DNA of 64,000 nt from Parus major (GCF_001522545.3 NC_031768.1:97523781-97587780), one strand, 5' to 3'; shown: positions 25,831 to 41,055, counted from the stretch's first letter. The notes: generated by a model from the letters alone, not told the origin. A program made the numbers and translations.

Positions 25831-28622
25831 TTGTTGTAGCCATTCTGGTCTTGACAAAAGGGTAATTTGCACCCCTTACCTTACAGAGTAAAATGTTGTG
25901 GTTGACTTTATCCATCAGACTCCTTCTTTCTTTGTGAAGCTTCTGTTTCTTGAACTCCTTTTAAGAATGCAGTGCAGATAACCACTGAAGTAGTTCATAT
26001 ATGAGCAATAACAACAGTGGTTAAGTTGCAATTGCATTTCCATTCCACTGAGAGCTAAACAGCATGTTTAAGTTTTCTGCATCTATGGATATGAGCACAG
26101 AACTGCTTTATTGACAAAACCAGTAAATGTAACACATGAAAAAGACATCATAAATGAAAGGAAGGCACCACATATTCTCCAACTAACCTCAAATGAAATG
26201 TTATTAGCATTCAGCAAAACACTGGAAAGTTGTGATTCGTGAAGACTGTAAATTGGAAGGCAAGGTGGCATAGCTGTGTTCTATAATACTTCACACAAGT
26301 TCATTAAATTCAAGTTAAAGCAAATTAAACCAATTTGAAAAAAAAAATCAACTATGTCCCTATCTAAAAAACAAAAGAAAACATAGTTATATTTATGCCA
26401 CTATCAGGAATTGCTAATTTCAGGAAGTGATAGAAGAAACAGATTTTTTTAATTGAATTGCTATATTGTGGCAAAACTTCTGTATTGCCTGTGCATCCAC
26501 TTTTTGTTGGAAATGCAAATTTGAGCAGGTGAAATGAATCTCCAAGGGAAATGATGGAATATAAAGTGTCTTTACTTCATATTAAGCACATGGTGGAATT
26601 TTTGTCTCATTTCAGTCTTCTAACAATAGGAAATGCCTATAAACCTCCAAGAAAGCACAATGTCATCTTGAAGTACAGTAGCAATCCAAGTATACATTAT
26701 TAAAAGTATGATCTAACCACTTCAAAGCAGGGAGAACAATACCTAAGTGATCAGTTTCTAACCTAAGGTCAACCAAGAAAATTCTGCTTCAAAAACATTT
26801 TTAAATGGTTAAATGAGTCAATGCCAAACAATTTTCTTCCTCTTTGGGCAGGAAAAGGAGAGCTGTTACACAGCACAGACTCTGGCTACTGAGCTGCAAT
26901 TAACTCCCTTGCAAGAAGTGATGGGAAGGAGGAAGACAGTGGGTAAGGAAACAGTACACAGCTCTAGAGAGAGCAGAGGGCTCCAGCATCACGTGCTGGC
27001 AGCCAGGGTGGTGGGTCAGAGCTGCCAGAAGAAGGTGTGTAGTTACATGCTCCAGCAAGAACTGCCTCAAGCTCAGGCCAGAGTAACCAAGACAGTTGTA
27101 CAAGGTGACAGGAACTTTGGAACTCCCACAGACTTTGGAAGCTTCCCTGCCCTTTTATCTAACCAGCTTCTTGCAGACAGACCTGGCAAGGAGCTGAAAG
27201 TGCAACACTGCCATCCAAAGCATTGCACACACAAACCACTGGATCCTCTGGCCTGTGGAGTCTCAAGTGATACACATTCCATCTCTAGAAAAGTGAGTGG
27301 ATCTCACTGTCTGGTTGGTGGTGATCCCACCTATAAAATTACATCTTGGGTTTAAGAGCTATGCAGGGAATGCCAGTGTGGACATTACATGAAATCAATC
27401 CCATTCTGATGGTGAGGCTTTTCTCCCTAAGAGCTTAAGCTTTTCCTGATATATTATATGACAAAGGTACCAGGCAGCTACACAAGAGACCTTTGAGTGT
27501 TGTTCAACAGAGTATATTTCCTTCTAATACAAGCTTCCTCCATGCCTCTGTTCTCTAAACCCCTGCCTAACCAGCATGACTAAACATGGAGTGAAGGTGC
27601 CAAAAGGCTCACAAGAGGCACTTGTGTCTCTCCAGACTGCTGGGAGGCTGCATCTATCAATTGCTGCATGCTCTTCTTACTGAAGTGAAAGGTCATTTTC
27701 TGAATTCCACCAGCAGCACCTTAGCTATGCCTAAAAAGTAGTCCTGTATAGCTTTCCATATAAAGGCGCTGCTTTGTGTTTGCTAAAAACACAAAACTTC
27801 TTTTTGCTAAAGCTTCTCAAGCACCTAAAAAACCCCAGCTCTGGGTAAGCATGATGATTTCTGCACAAATGCCAATGTCTTTAAGATATGATTGTAAAAC
27901 CAAACTACAGATATGGTCTTGTCTATCATACTGGGGACACTTAAGACATCAAGAATAGAATAAAATTCTGGTTTCAGTATTAGCAGTTTCTCCTAAACAA
28001 GGTATTAGTTTAAATGTAGGCTGCCTAAGTTGGTGGAGGTGAAATGTACTTTATCAGAGCTTGATTAATAATCTAGAATTTGATTCATATAATTTAGCTT
28101 ATTAATAGTTTATCTTCAGTTCTGAAAAAATGGAATCCCTTATGGTCATTCCTAAAGTACCAAATGATGTAACATAGTTTAAAGCCTCCTGTTTTCCTCT
28201 TTTCTCTGAAATACTTTTTACATCTAGTGTTTTGAAACATTAAATATATTTTTTATAATGCAATCTAAGAACCTGGAACGGACAACTTGGAAATTCAAAG
28301 ACTCAATATTCAAAAATTAGGTCTGACCTACTGCAACAAATAGGGGAAGACAGATTGTACCAGCACACCCTCCTAGCACGTGGTTAAATAGCAGGCTCCA
28401 ATGAAACACTACAACCAGTGTTTAAAAAGTAATGTTTTATGCAAATTTAAGAAGCGCACAGGGAATGTAGAATTCTGCTGATTCCAATATAGAAAGCCTA
28501 AAATGTAATAGACAAATTTTCAAAAAACCCTTTTTTCTGTTAAATAACAGTCCTCAGAGGTGCTTTCCTCAGGCTTGCTCAGGTTTTGTTTCTCTCTGTG
28601 CCAAGGGTTGTCTATCGACAGT

Positions 28623-28646
28623 CAGAAATCCAGCCAGAAATCCAGC
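28623..28646 (+). repeat. Tandem duplication, 12 bp x 2
   Basis: CAGAAATCCAGC is present twice head to tail with no mismatch. Confidence 0.85.
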
Positions 28647-29110
28647 AGTGCTCCTAGAAGCAGGGTGCCCAGATCATGGTCATCTTCACACCAACCTCTA
28701 CACAAACTTTCTTAAACAAGACAAGGAACTTGCTTTTTTTTAAACCACTAATCAGTTTTACTTCTGATGCAAGACTACCGAAAGCATCAGGAATTTCAAT
28801 TAATGAAAAAATATTAAAGTTTAACCAATGCCTCCATGCTGTTTAATTCATAGTAAAGAGCCTTTGAACACTTTTCCAGTGAGAACATTCAGAAGAATTG
28901 AATTATTACTAAGAGTTTAAGAGCTGTAAGCAACTGGAGAAAAAAATGTGAATCCGATTAGTTTCCAACTTTAAAGACAATGCATTTGAAATCAGAATTC
29001 TTACCCAACTCAACCCACATCACCCCATGATATTTCCTAGAGACTGGCAGGAGGAAAAAAATTCAATTATAGAGAGCAAAAGAAAGGTTTTAATTTGTTT
29101 TTCTATGATG

Positions 29111-29170
29111 TAAAAATATATTTATAATATATTACATATAATTATATAAACTCTTATATAATTACATATT
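29111..29170. repeat. AT-rich low-complexity region
   Basis: About 60 bp almost wholly of A and T with TATA/ATAT words. No evidence of function. Confidence 0.8.
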
Positions 29171-31500
29171 GTAAGACCCATTTTTCTTGTTTGTTTACAG
29201 CCTGCTACGTGATCTGCTATGCTCTGCACCTGAATAGCCAGGCTGTCAATAAGAGATGCAACCCTGAAAGTCCAAACTTCAGGTCATTCATTAACTGTGC
29301 ATCTTTTACCTCTCTTTTGTGACAGCAAACTTAGCAGTGCAACTGTGTTCTTTCAGGTTACATCTCTGCAGTCAATCTACTGAGTCAGGCTGAGATGTCA
29401 CACTAATTAGTTTCAAAAAACTGGAAGTGAAAAGAGAAAGAGAAGCATGGCTAGTGAGTATTATGATACAACATTAAGACTATTAAGAGTGTTAAAATAC
29501 TGTTGAAGAAATCCCTTATGGTTTCATACACTTTTTCATACAAATTTATGCATTTGGGAATTTTGCCAATTCAGAACCAGAAATTTCCATTTCCCTCCCT
29601 GCCCCCAACCCCGCCCTCTCCCCCAAGGAAATAATTGAAGATTGAAATGGCAGCTCATCAAAAGTATTAATAAGGTGAACTCCATGTACCAAGACAGTGA
29701 CATGACATTTAGAGAAAACTTGTGTCAAGTGTAAGGCCTTGGAATGGCTAATATCTGAAGTCTCCAAGCTTGGGAACCAACAATATAGCAACCAGTATCA
29801 TCTCCAGATTCTTTCTGTGTTCAGACAATCCTATTAGTTATTTCCTCTGAAAAGCAGAGTTTGCAGCTGATCAAAGATTTTTATTTTCTCCAGAACAGCA
29901 TCATGACAATTCTTCCCATAAGGGAAAGAACCCCCCAAAACATAAAACAAAAATCCCCCAAGTATACAAGCCAATTTCCTTTCATTCACCATAAAGATCA
30001 GCTTTGCCTAACTCAGACAAAAGAAGAAAAAAATTCATCTTTCATTCTGAAACTGAGGAAACCATGGTAGAGTTGATGTTTTTGAAATAATAGAAGCAAA
30101 CAAGATTTTCAAAACAAAATAACAAATAGGGCTGGTTTTCTTTTGGAGAGATGTCATTTGTTGACAGTTTCTTAATCAATCCCACAAATAACCAGGGTAA
30201 CTACAACTTCCATTTTCCATCTTTCATGAACCTGTTTGAAATGGCAACACAGACTAACAAATGAAGGTAGCTACATATGACACTAGGGGTGTTAGATTTG
30301 CATCACTGTTTTATTTTCAAATACTCTTTTGTTATATAAAATGTTTGTTGGGTTTGGGTTTTTTTTTAATGAGAACTTTTACAGAGAATGTTTGCTGTTA
30401 AATTTATGTTCTATAGACTCAGTTCTAAAAACTAATGAAGGAAGTCATGAGCTGGGAAGCAAAAGAGAGTAATTCACACATATTGGATATAAATTTAAAT
30501 ACCTCTGTGTGTGTATATATAGACATGATATTTAATTAGTGCACAGAGTTTTGAGTCCATATCAAAGGTTTCTATTATTCCTTTCAAATGTAGACTCTAA
30601 TTCAATCATTCTGCTCAGCCACTGAAGCCATATTAGAAGTAGAAACTTCAGCTCTCAGAAGGATACAGTCTTGTTTGCAGTGTCACACAGGACAGGCTTC
30701 CATGTCACCTCAGACTGGAATATTAACCCAGCACAAACTTCATGATGAACATCAAGTTCCACAGAAATGAAGGTGTCAAGTTTGATTTCCTAACTGTGAT
30801 TAGGCTACCTGGTTTCTGGGGGAACACATTCATTTACTGGCAGATTAATTTCTTTCTTCAGTTCCTGACTCCATTTGGACATGTACTGTTCTCATTTTCA
30901 TTATAACACCCCTGGGCTTGCTGAGGAGCAGCACTGGCCTGTTGATAGGCTGAAACATAAGTGCACCCTCATCAACACAAGCTACCTGAAATTTACTGAG
31001 CCATACATTAATTTAAGCTTGTGCCTGTCATCATACTGAGTCAAGAACACAGTGATCTGGGAGAGGACAGCTGCAACCACAAACCCAGGAGCAGCACTGA
31101 GCCTCTCATGGCATGACATTCCCATCACACACAAAGTAACTTCCTCTCCCAGCAATCAATAACCTGACATTTAGCCCATTCAGAGTGCATTGGTACTGAC
31201 ATACTCATCCTGGCCCATCTATTCTGGCCTGAAAAAGCATTGTCTTCTGTCCATCCTCTTTAAGGGCTTATCTCTAGCTGTCATTTCATCTCAGCTAATC
31301 CACATGAGGAACCATAATGCTCTTCTACATCCAGTGCTCCTGTTACAAACCCACCTCAATTACAGTGCATTTTTTTCTTAATAAAAATAAACAAGGTTTA
31401 CATGAAATTCTAATTATGTACTCTTTAGTAAATGACAACAGCAGTAATAAAGTTACCTACTTTTTCTATTTTATATGTATTTTTAAGATTTTTCATACCA

Positions 31501-34500
31501 ATTTCAAATTCTGTCTTGAAAAATTAACCATATGATTAAGTTAGAAAGGTCTCTTTTCTGTTTAACTGTACAGTTATGATTTTCCTCTTTCCCTTAAGAA
31601 TTTTATATAGATCAGCTCCACAAGCTCTAAATCTCTGTAAATACCACATTTGCTTATTCTTCAGGATTTGAGCTGCCAGTGCTGTTTCTGTGATCAAAAA
31701 GAAGTATCTGCAATTCCTCATAAATACACACTGTAAGCAAAATATTTTGTTACCCATGTTACTCCAGTACTTCTAACCAACAATTCATATAGAAACTTTT
31801 TGTTGTAAATAAGGATGACCTGTCACCAGCTGATTTTAGAACTTATAACTCCATAGCATTGCAAATTCTGTGCCAAACTCTTGCCTTTACCTATGTTTGA
31901 TTTTTGGAAAACAAAACCAAGGTCTCTTTTTTAGACCAAATCCACATTTATCTCTCAGTTCTAATTTGGTATGAGACCCACTCAAAAATATATACAGCAT
32001 TTTTGAACTCTTTAGCCTAGAGTGATTATTCACCAGCTAGCTCAGGACTATCACTCAGTATGTCCAAGGGTCAGAAAAGTATATTTCAAATATAATGGCA
32101 TCTTCTTCCTATCTCTGCACTTCTACAAGTCCCACGTGGAATAAAAGCCAAGCAGTGACACACACACTTCAGGACAATATACTGCTGCCTTATTTTCATC
32201 TTCTATTCCTTAGCACTGCTTTCTGCCAAGATTTAGCAGCTGGCAAAAAAAGGTGGCAACACCTGTTTAAATCATGCAGATGAAAGAATTTGTTTTGTCC
32301 CTTGGGGATTTTGTATCTCTGTATTGTGACCCCAAGGCCACTTGAGCATAAATTATACGATTCATTTCAAGGAACAGGTGTGACCCTGTAGCCTTCTCTC
32401 TTCAGGGACTGCAGTGGACACAACAAGCACAAAAGCTTGACAAAACTTTAAGATTTATTTGGAGGTCCCTTGAAGTTTTAAAATAGGATTTTGGATAGGT
32501 AACAGATGCATGTCTACTTTCTGAAGGCATAGTGATGAGATCCATGATTGACTAGACTCTTGCAGTACAAGAGACATTAATGCAAATTACTATTTCCTAT
32601 AAACCACAGCCTTAAATTCTGAAGTGTTGAAATTCTTGTTATTCTTTTGTGAATATCTTACCTAAAGCAGCAAAATATACTTCCTGGAGAGTCTTCTCTT
32701 GCTTGTAAGCAGAATGCAAATTTTTCAATTTGTCTGCAACACTTGTTACCAAAGAGTCAAGGTTTTAAAAGGTAGACCTATAATATTAATGGTGCAAATA
32801 CAAAGGAATATCTAAATCAGTGCAATAATAAGCCTGATACTGAGGTTATATTTTAAAAAAGTCTAATTGGGCCACTAAAAATAGGCAGAGGAAAGAGAAT
32901 CAGGATGAAATCCAGAAGTCAGTCACTTAAATGTACTTAGAGCAGTGATCTAGAATGGAAGATATGCTTTAAAAGGCAGTTCCAAGCAGTTTTAAAGCAG
33001 TTAGTAAATTATGTCTGGAAGAGGGCATATACAAGCATCCAAAATACATGTGAGCCACGTGCTCTTTGATGGACAAAATACAGTCAGTTTTTCTTTCAGG
33101 AAGGCTCCTAAGGAAATTCATACTTGTCTTTCTAGCTACATTCTGAATGGCCTTGATGTGTCTGAAATACCTGTACCTTCAGAAGGTGAAATGATATAAT
33201 ATATAGAATATAATAACCTATATATAGCCTATAATAACATATAGATGTAGCATATATATATAACATATAATAAGCATATCTAAACCAGTCTATTATTTTC
33301 AGGAAAAATAATCTTGACTAGTGTTCTCTCACTGTTTGGTCTTAATTTGAGCAAATTAAAATTTACTTCTTTTGCCAACAGAGGACAGACAATTTTAAAT
33401 ATGAGCACTTATAACAGTTTACATGTTTAATAAATGTCAGCTATGCTATTCATACTCCACACAAGCTATAAAATATATTTCACTGCATCTACATGAACTT
33501 TATCCACAGGAAGTCTGAGGTACTCTGCCCTTTTACTAGGGCTCCTGTACTGAAGCTTCCAGTACTGAAATAATTATATATGCAAGTTGCCAAAAAACTC
33601 TGAATGCCCCTTTCTAGTGAGCTCCAGATGTGAATAATGTGTTTCCAACCTGAGAGAAACAGAAGTTTTAAGTCTAGGATTAGCATCTACTACACAATGA
33701 TAGTTAGTACACATTCACAACTCTGAATACATAAATGTAACCCATGAAATATGTTGGCTTTTTTTTCAAACCTTCAATATTCATAAATGAAAGAAATTTC
33801 TCCAGGGATTGAGGGGTCGTGTATAAATAGTGGCTGCAGTCTCACCATGTGTCTTGCATTTCTTCCATAGCAGTAAGGGTGCATTTTAAGAAATAGCTGA
33901 ACAGCTGTTAGAGTCTCCCTATCTGGTTTCAAGACACTTTGCTCCATTTCTGTCATTAAAGCACCTATTTATCTATTGAAAGCAACTTCCTTAACACACA
34001 GCATGCACAAGCTACCACAGACTTCACTGCATGCATATGCTGTCACTTAAAAATGTGTGTGCTGGTAGTTCATTGTAACTTCTTCCACTAGTGCCTGCTT
34101 TCATTGTAATGCCAACCATGGAAGTGACATCCCTGTAAAGCACACATGCTCATCTGCTGGGTCTGCATGAAGGGATGCAGCTGTTGGCTACATGGAAAAC
34201 ATCAGATCACAAAATGTGGGAGAGTCTCTTTCCAAATTCTTTATTGATTCATAGGAAAAAAGGAAAAGTCTTTCAAAACTTTTGAAATTATTACTAACTA
34301 AAAATTCTTCTTAGCAGTACATGTGAAAAGTTTTGGTCACAAGTTAGATCTCTGACACCTTGGTTAAAGCCCCCAAAATGTTGCCTGTGAAAGCTTTCAG
34401 AGACTGTTTTTATGAAAGAGCCACCCATATTGGAAGGCAGAAGTTTACCATTTTAAATTGTGCTTAGTCCCATTAATCATTTCCAGAACAAATTATAGGA

Positions 34501-36178
34501 AAGCAAAAGACAACTGAAACCAGTCTAGACTAGAAAAACTCTAGAGATCCCCAAGTTGCTATCTTATTTTGCATTTTTGACTTCATGTATATTTGGTCAA
34601 CCTTTTCTGCCATCAGTAAATGGTAGTCCCTGTCCCATTCTGGAAGTCTTTCTCCAACTGTAGCTTTAAGCCTAAATTTAAATATTATTTTATTTACTCA
34701 GTAAGTTTGTAAGCCCTTTGGGGAGCTGCAGATATGTTCTCTAAGTTCTCCTCTACTAAATGAAGAGCTGTGCTCTTACTGTTACCTCCTAGTGCACAGC
34801 CTGGATGACATCAAGGCAGACCAAAGCCTATTTTGTAGAACAGAAAAAACACCCCATCAGTCCTTTCTCCTAGACCCCTGCAGAAAGGACTCCTAATCAA
34901 AGAGCTATTGCTATCCTCACTGTTCAACACATCTCCTCAACACAGAACAATGTTATTGCACCTCTTTGAACACATGGCTAAGATTTCAAGCTGTGATTTC
35001 TTGATTTCTTTTCCTCACTACCTGATGATCATGGGAAACATAAGCATCATGTGGAAAGAAGACAGGAGGTGAGAGTAGGAACTTCAACTCAGTTGAAATG
35101 GATGCCATGGACAGCAACAATGGGTTCCAAATAATCAGGTTGCTTGAAGCCCACATACCCACCCTGGAGTCAAACCTGCTCCTCAGAAACACCACCTTAC
35201 CCTTAGTGGGCCATGTCATTATAGACACCATGTGGCACAGCCAAACCTCTCTTAGCTGAAGGACAGGATATACTTATAAGAATTATTTTTACTCAAAATG
35301 AAGGAAAATCACGTTTGTCCTACCAAAAATGTCCCAGGACAGGTGGTTTCAGTCATATTTAATATTCCTGCAGTTGACAACCTTCAGACCTGAGACGGAA
35401 GTGACAGAAGGAGTGAGAAACAAGGAGATGAAAAGTTATCCCCTTGTCCCTGTCACTTAATAGTGGACAACTGACAGGAGATATCAGTTTAATTCTGCAC
35501 AGGCAACACAAGCAATTATGGTCAGTATGCACCCTGGAAAGACACCTTCCTTGCTTCCTGCCCCACTCCCCCTCAGGTCTCCACTCCTTCCCCTGCACTT
35601 CCTCAGCCAACTCTGACAGTGAAATAAATCCAGCTGGGAATGTAGTCCACGTTAAAGAAAGCACACCTGACAAACATGGACATGGATATAGAAAACTGAC
35701 CCCAATCATTTATCCATTTATCATGGAGGTGACCTTCCTGATACAAGAGAGAAGAAAGCAATAGGCACAGGGCAAGTACCTGGGAGGGAAGGTGGAAGGA
35801 GTCAGACTCTTCTTTAAATAACATTTAATGCATTCTTCTTCCACTTGCAAAGAGAGTAGGATTAGAATTACTGACCATGATTAAGGACACATTAGCTTTT
35901 AAATCCCTAGGCACCTACTGAATTTTAAACAAATAAGTTAATTATGGGCCAATGGATAGGGGAAGTGCCAGAAACCAAGAATAAAATGGAAAACATTTGG
36001 AGTCTAATGGTATTGCTTCATTTCATTGTTCATTAATTTGGCTGCTCACATCTCACAATAAAACCTGTGCATCGAAATGGTGAGGCATTTACCACACATT
36101 TAGAATTAATTCTGCACTTGGTAGCCTGGCTGTTAGTTATCTGTAACACTTCCCCACTTCTCTCCCTTTAAATTTCTC
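31501..36178. other. Unique non-coding stretch
   Basis: No recognised gene or transposon. 35444-35764 holds overlapping chance frames on both strands in a GC-richer patch. An AT-rich tract at 33191-33279 is listed separately. Confidence 0.5.
33191..33279. repeat. AT-rich tract with TATATA and ATAATA units
   Basis: About 90 bp of irregular TATA-type repeats containing several approximate copies of CATATA/ATAATA. A decayed (TA)n microsatellite is the simplest reading. Confidence 0.8.
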
Positions 36179-36180
36179 TG

Positions 36181-36655
36181 TTCTTGTGGGGCCATACCTG
36201 GAGTGCTACATCCAGCTCTGGCATCCTCAGCAGAGGACAGACATGGACCTGATATATAGTGGGTCCAGAGAAGAGTCACAGAAGTCAGAGGGCTGGAATA
36301 TCTCTTTTATGAGGACAAACCTGGGGTTTTTCAGCCTGGAGAAGAGACATCTCCGGGTAAACCTTACTGCAGCCTCCCAGTATAAAAAGTGAGCTTATAA
36401 GAATCAGTCTTTTTGCCAAGGCTTATAATAACAGGAAAAAGAGCAATCAATTTAAACAGAAAGAGTGTAGGTTTAGTTTGGACCCAAGGAAGGAGTGCTT
36501 ATGATGAGATTGGAAATTCATCGGACAAAGCTGCCCAGAGAAGTTGTGGATGTGCCATCCTTGGAAATATTCAAGGTCAGTTTGGATGGGGCTTTGATAA
36601 AGCTGATCTAGTGAAAGATATTCCTGCCCAAGGCAGAAGAGTGAACTAGAAAGTA
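36181..36655 (+). mobile_element. Old CR1 LINE 3' fragment
   Basis: A diverged plus-strand CR1 piece. It starts at the conserved ACCTGGAGTGCTACATCCAG word (end of the RT frame) and continues through the GGTTTTTCAGCCTGGAGAAG block. The 3' UTR follows with CCCAGAGAAGTTGTGGATG, then ATTCAAGGTCAGTTTGGATG and the terminal TGAACTAGA remnant. The 78-codon frame at 36413-36649 is 3' UTR, not protein. It looks more diverged than the copy at 49.2 kb and lacks a clear terminal 8-bp repeat. Confidence 0.92.
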
Positions 36656-39600
36656 TTTAAGATCAAGGCCAAATCCTTCTGTGAATGCAATATGCTTCCC
36701 AATGTCACAAGTAGTGTTCTAATTCCCTGTATGGGGTAAGCAGATAAACAAATATTATTTTATTTGCTCCTATATTTTTGTGTTCTGGTGACTGTCACCA
36801 GAAAACTGTCTGTTACCTACCAGTATTTCACTTGATCCATGTATTTTCATGATGCATAGAAGAATTCAGAGATTGGCCCAGAACAGAAACCAGGAACATG
36901 CAGTCTGACTGCTTAATTCTAATTGCCATCCTAATTACTTGGGCTGTGTTCTTTCAGGGTAATTAGAAGGTGCAACTTAAAACATGAGGCCTAGTTTCAA
37001 AGGAAAACTTGGATTAACTTAACCACATCCCATGCAGGGCCTGAAGTCCTCCTAAGAACTTGACCACCAGCTTATTTGGTCCCAAACATGTCCTGCCCTA
37101 TCATGAAACAGTAATCAAGACCAGAGTTGAACACAGTTATATTAATCACATACTGTCCCAGAGCTCCACTTGAATAGTGATGTACAAACAACTGAGCTTC
37201 CAAACCCTTCATAATTAAACAAAGGGTTAGGGAATACAGAAAAAGGGTAAGTTATTAGAAACTTTCTCTCAAAGATTTGGCTTATCATAGATATCACTAC
37301 TGTGTTTTAGTCCAACAACTTGGATAAGTGCTACCTAATCCCACTAGCCAGGAGAGTCACACAAGCCCTCCAGTAACACTCCTCCATGAACACTGTTTTT
37401 GCTTCTCACACTGCCTTCAGTGAAAAGTTTAAATTAAAAAATTTATCTTATTTAAATCAAATATAATAATTATGAAATATAATAGGCTACACATTCATGA
37501 GACAAGTGCTTGTACTATGCAGTTTTATAGCACTAAATTAAGAAGCCAGTAAATTACAGGAACTTTCATCCAAGTCAAATGATCTGACTGTGCCTGATTA
37601 GTCAAGGACCTATGTTAAGAACAAAAGAAGAATGGTATCTGAATGTTAGGCTTAAATTAGCAAGTTGCTGCTTTCTCTTGCATAGCAACAAAACATTACA
37701 GCATTACAAGGCAAATACCAGTCTGAGCATTATTAGTTCAGGAGAATCATTCCAGACCTCTAGTGCATGGGATAATTCTGCATTTTAGAACACACATAGG
37801 AACATTCTAGAACATGGCTGGAAAGCTACAGTAACTCCCAAGTACCTGTAATTATTTAGAGCTAAACAGAGTTCACAATGTCCCACCAGAAAACCTTTTT
37901 CAAATACAACAGTTTAAATTTGAATTCTGAATAAATTCTGATATTGGACCAAAGTATAGCTTTTCTATGCCATATATCAATTACAGTCATTCCCATTCAC
38001 ACATAAGATTTAAAACCCCAGTTTTTTTATGAGCCAGTATTCTGTCCAATAGATTTATTGTCACATACTAAGTCTAACATTTTGTAAAGGAAAAAATGTT
38101 ACTGGTTCCAGCCATCTAAAGGAATATCTACTAATGATCCTTTTATAATCTTAGATCCCCTGATATAATTTAATTCTTCAACATTTATAATAGACTCAAT
38201 AAGTACAAATTCTACTGGCACAAAGACATGGGGGAAAAAAAACAGTAATTCAACTGTCAGATTAAGAAAGATTCAGCATTGTCTGAAAGTAAAAGTATCT
38301 ATGAGTGAAGCAAATTTGAAATCAGTGTCTGAAGGTCCGTGGCAGGACTGTTGTGTACAGGCAATGGCAAACGAATTGGCTATAATTACTCACTCAAATT
38401 AGAGCAATCAGGGCACTGCTCTGTTTCCTACTCATTAGTCAAGCCCAGATTAACAAGAATTTAGTATTTGAAGAGTTTCCACATTGCTATTAGACAGCTG
38501 GCACAAAGAATAAAAATATCTTTTATGAAATTTCAAGCACTGTTTAGTCAACTAAATCAAGTAAATGATTTGCAGCTCACATGTTCACAGTAATCCCTTA
38601 GTTACATCTGTATCAAGTCCAATTGAGCATCACTCCAATAGCAACCATCAACAAATTTTTTAATTAATATTATTAGTATAGCATATGCACATAAAATACC
38701 TGTACATAAAATGATGGCTATGAACACCTCTCCTTCCAGGAAAACAGTTATCTGGTAGTAGCAGCTCTAGTAAAACTATATGCAAAACATCTGCACTTAT
38801 ACACTTAAATTCCATAAATGGACTCAGTTTCACTCTAATTTAATTTTTAGGTTTGACTTTCACTTGATTATATGAAAATTGCCCTTTTCTGCACTTTATT
38901 TACAGAGACCAAGACAATGGGGGTTCAAAGAGCACACAATGTTCAGAACGAGGGTATGTAATATAATGCACAAAAAAGTAAATAGAAAATATATTTTACT
39001 GCTATTTAATGAAATACTGACTTCAGTATTTAATTTGCTTTCTTATTGAAACTGTATCAACCTTTTCAGGGAACCTGAGGCAGAAGCCAAGACTTTTTAA
39101 AAGTAGGAAGTCATCCACTTCTTCCTATTGAATTCCAGATGCTTCCTTTGTTCCTTCTCCTTTGCCTTCTCCCTGACACCCCACTTGGCTGACCTTGAAC
39201 CTTCCCATCACATTTATTCAGCCATGGTTCCCCCAGGGAATCTGAGCACCCAGGTCCTTGGTAACACTTCTCCCCATGTCATACACCCACGTGTACCTAT
39301 TCTATTATTTCATATGTACTACTAAGTAATCCATATGCAGGATTACCCTCTGTTCTGTACTTCTTTGGATCTTTCTATTTAGAATACTTTCATGAAGTTG
39401 TGTTTAATCTTCAGCCTCCTGCTTTATGTTGGAATAAGACTTGCTTAGGCATTAGGTTACATACAATACTGATTTTACATCTTGATGCTGGATTTCCACA
39501 TCATTCTGTCTGCAGGTCCAGACAAGCAACTGATATAACTGTCCCAGTTTCTAAATTATAAAACATTTAATTAAAATAAATTAATTATATATTAAGAACT

Positions 39601-41055
39601 CAGGGAAAAGATGCATTCACATCAAATAGCATAACAGCAACTGGCACAAGGTGCAGAACAAGCTTGTGTTCCAGTGTGGTGTCACAGTTGAAAGCTTCCC
39701 ATAGCAGTCACCTGTTCTTTACAGATGTCTGCAGTTTGAAACACGACTCTACTGCTCCAGCCAACTGCTGGGAGGGCAAGGAACAGACCAGGCTGAACTG
39801 CAGAAAATAATGGTGGTTCACTGAAACCCAGCAACTGCAGCACACACTAATCCTATTATCAACGTCTTGACAAAAATCAAATGAACAAGAGTACAATTAT
39901 TTTAATTGTTTCCTTTTGCACATAAGAAATGTCAAAAGCCATTAGACCAAATCTATTTACAAAATATTTACTGCATTTGTAAGATTTTGTGTTCGCATAA
40001 AACATCAGAGGATACAGCGATCACAGTCTTAGCCCTTGATAGGAAGCCTGATATGGCCTTTCAACCAGAACAACTTTCTGCTTATTAATATAATTCTATT
40101 AATTTACAGCAGTTAGCTCATTTTAGACACTTTGCCTAGGTTGGGATTTAGGAAGGCCATGCTATTTCCTTGGTTATCATGGAGGTGTTTGACCTGCTTT
40201 CCCCACCACTCCTCACTGACTCACCCCAGCCTTGGGCACGTCTCCCTGGAGGAGCTGGATCATTCATCCCAGCCCAGCAGCAAGCCTGACACAGAGCTAG
40301 GTGCTCTCCTGCCTTATCTCCAGAACCTAGCACAGCTATAAGGACTGCTTATAAAGAGAAACATAAATATTGAAAGTTATTAACCTTGGTAGCTCACCTG
40401 GAGAGACAGAGGGCTTGAAATAACACTGGGGGGAAGAAAACAAGACTGACTATTAAACATTTTAGAGCCTCTAAATCCAAATGACTATACTCATTCTTCT
40501 CACGTCACATGTGATCTGCTCTTTTTAACAGAGCATTGCATGGTGTGAATATGCAAACTGGGAAGCATCCAAGTGCCCTTCTCAATGCATTCAGTTCTGT
40601 GATGGCATTAAATTTAGGACCTCAAGTATGTGCTTAGGGTATCCAAATAAATTAATTATGTAAAAAAATATTACAATCACAATGGATGACAGCTACAGAA
40701 AAACACACACTGTTGGTTAACTATTTAATATGCAGAAAAGGAAGCTGCAGATAAAAAGACAACATATTTTCACCTTGGTACGTGACACCCAAATTCATCT
40801 TGCTACCTCTAATACTCAAATAATTTGGGGCCCATTGATATACTACAGAGATGTCCTCTTTTTAGAAAACTGACTTACCCACCAAATACCACCACCAAAT
40901 ATAAATTTCTGCTAGTCATTATTTATGCCTGCTAGTGATTATTATGTGTCTATATGATATGCATATGTCATTATGTCCATTTTTATTTACAAAGGCTATT
41001 CCTTAGATTTTTCTGGGATTTTGAATTAAAGTGTCAGAGGAAGAGCAGAATATTT

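Larger units (their letters stand above)
20341..31500. other. Unique AT-rich non-coding stretch
   Basis: No gene or transposon family recognised over 11 kb. It includes locally GC-richer patches (22390-22530, 26880-27280) with chance open frames. The longest is 26813-27355 plus, 180 codons, with no domain I recognise and no codon-level sign of coding. Low-complexity tracts are listed separately. Confidence 0.5.
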
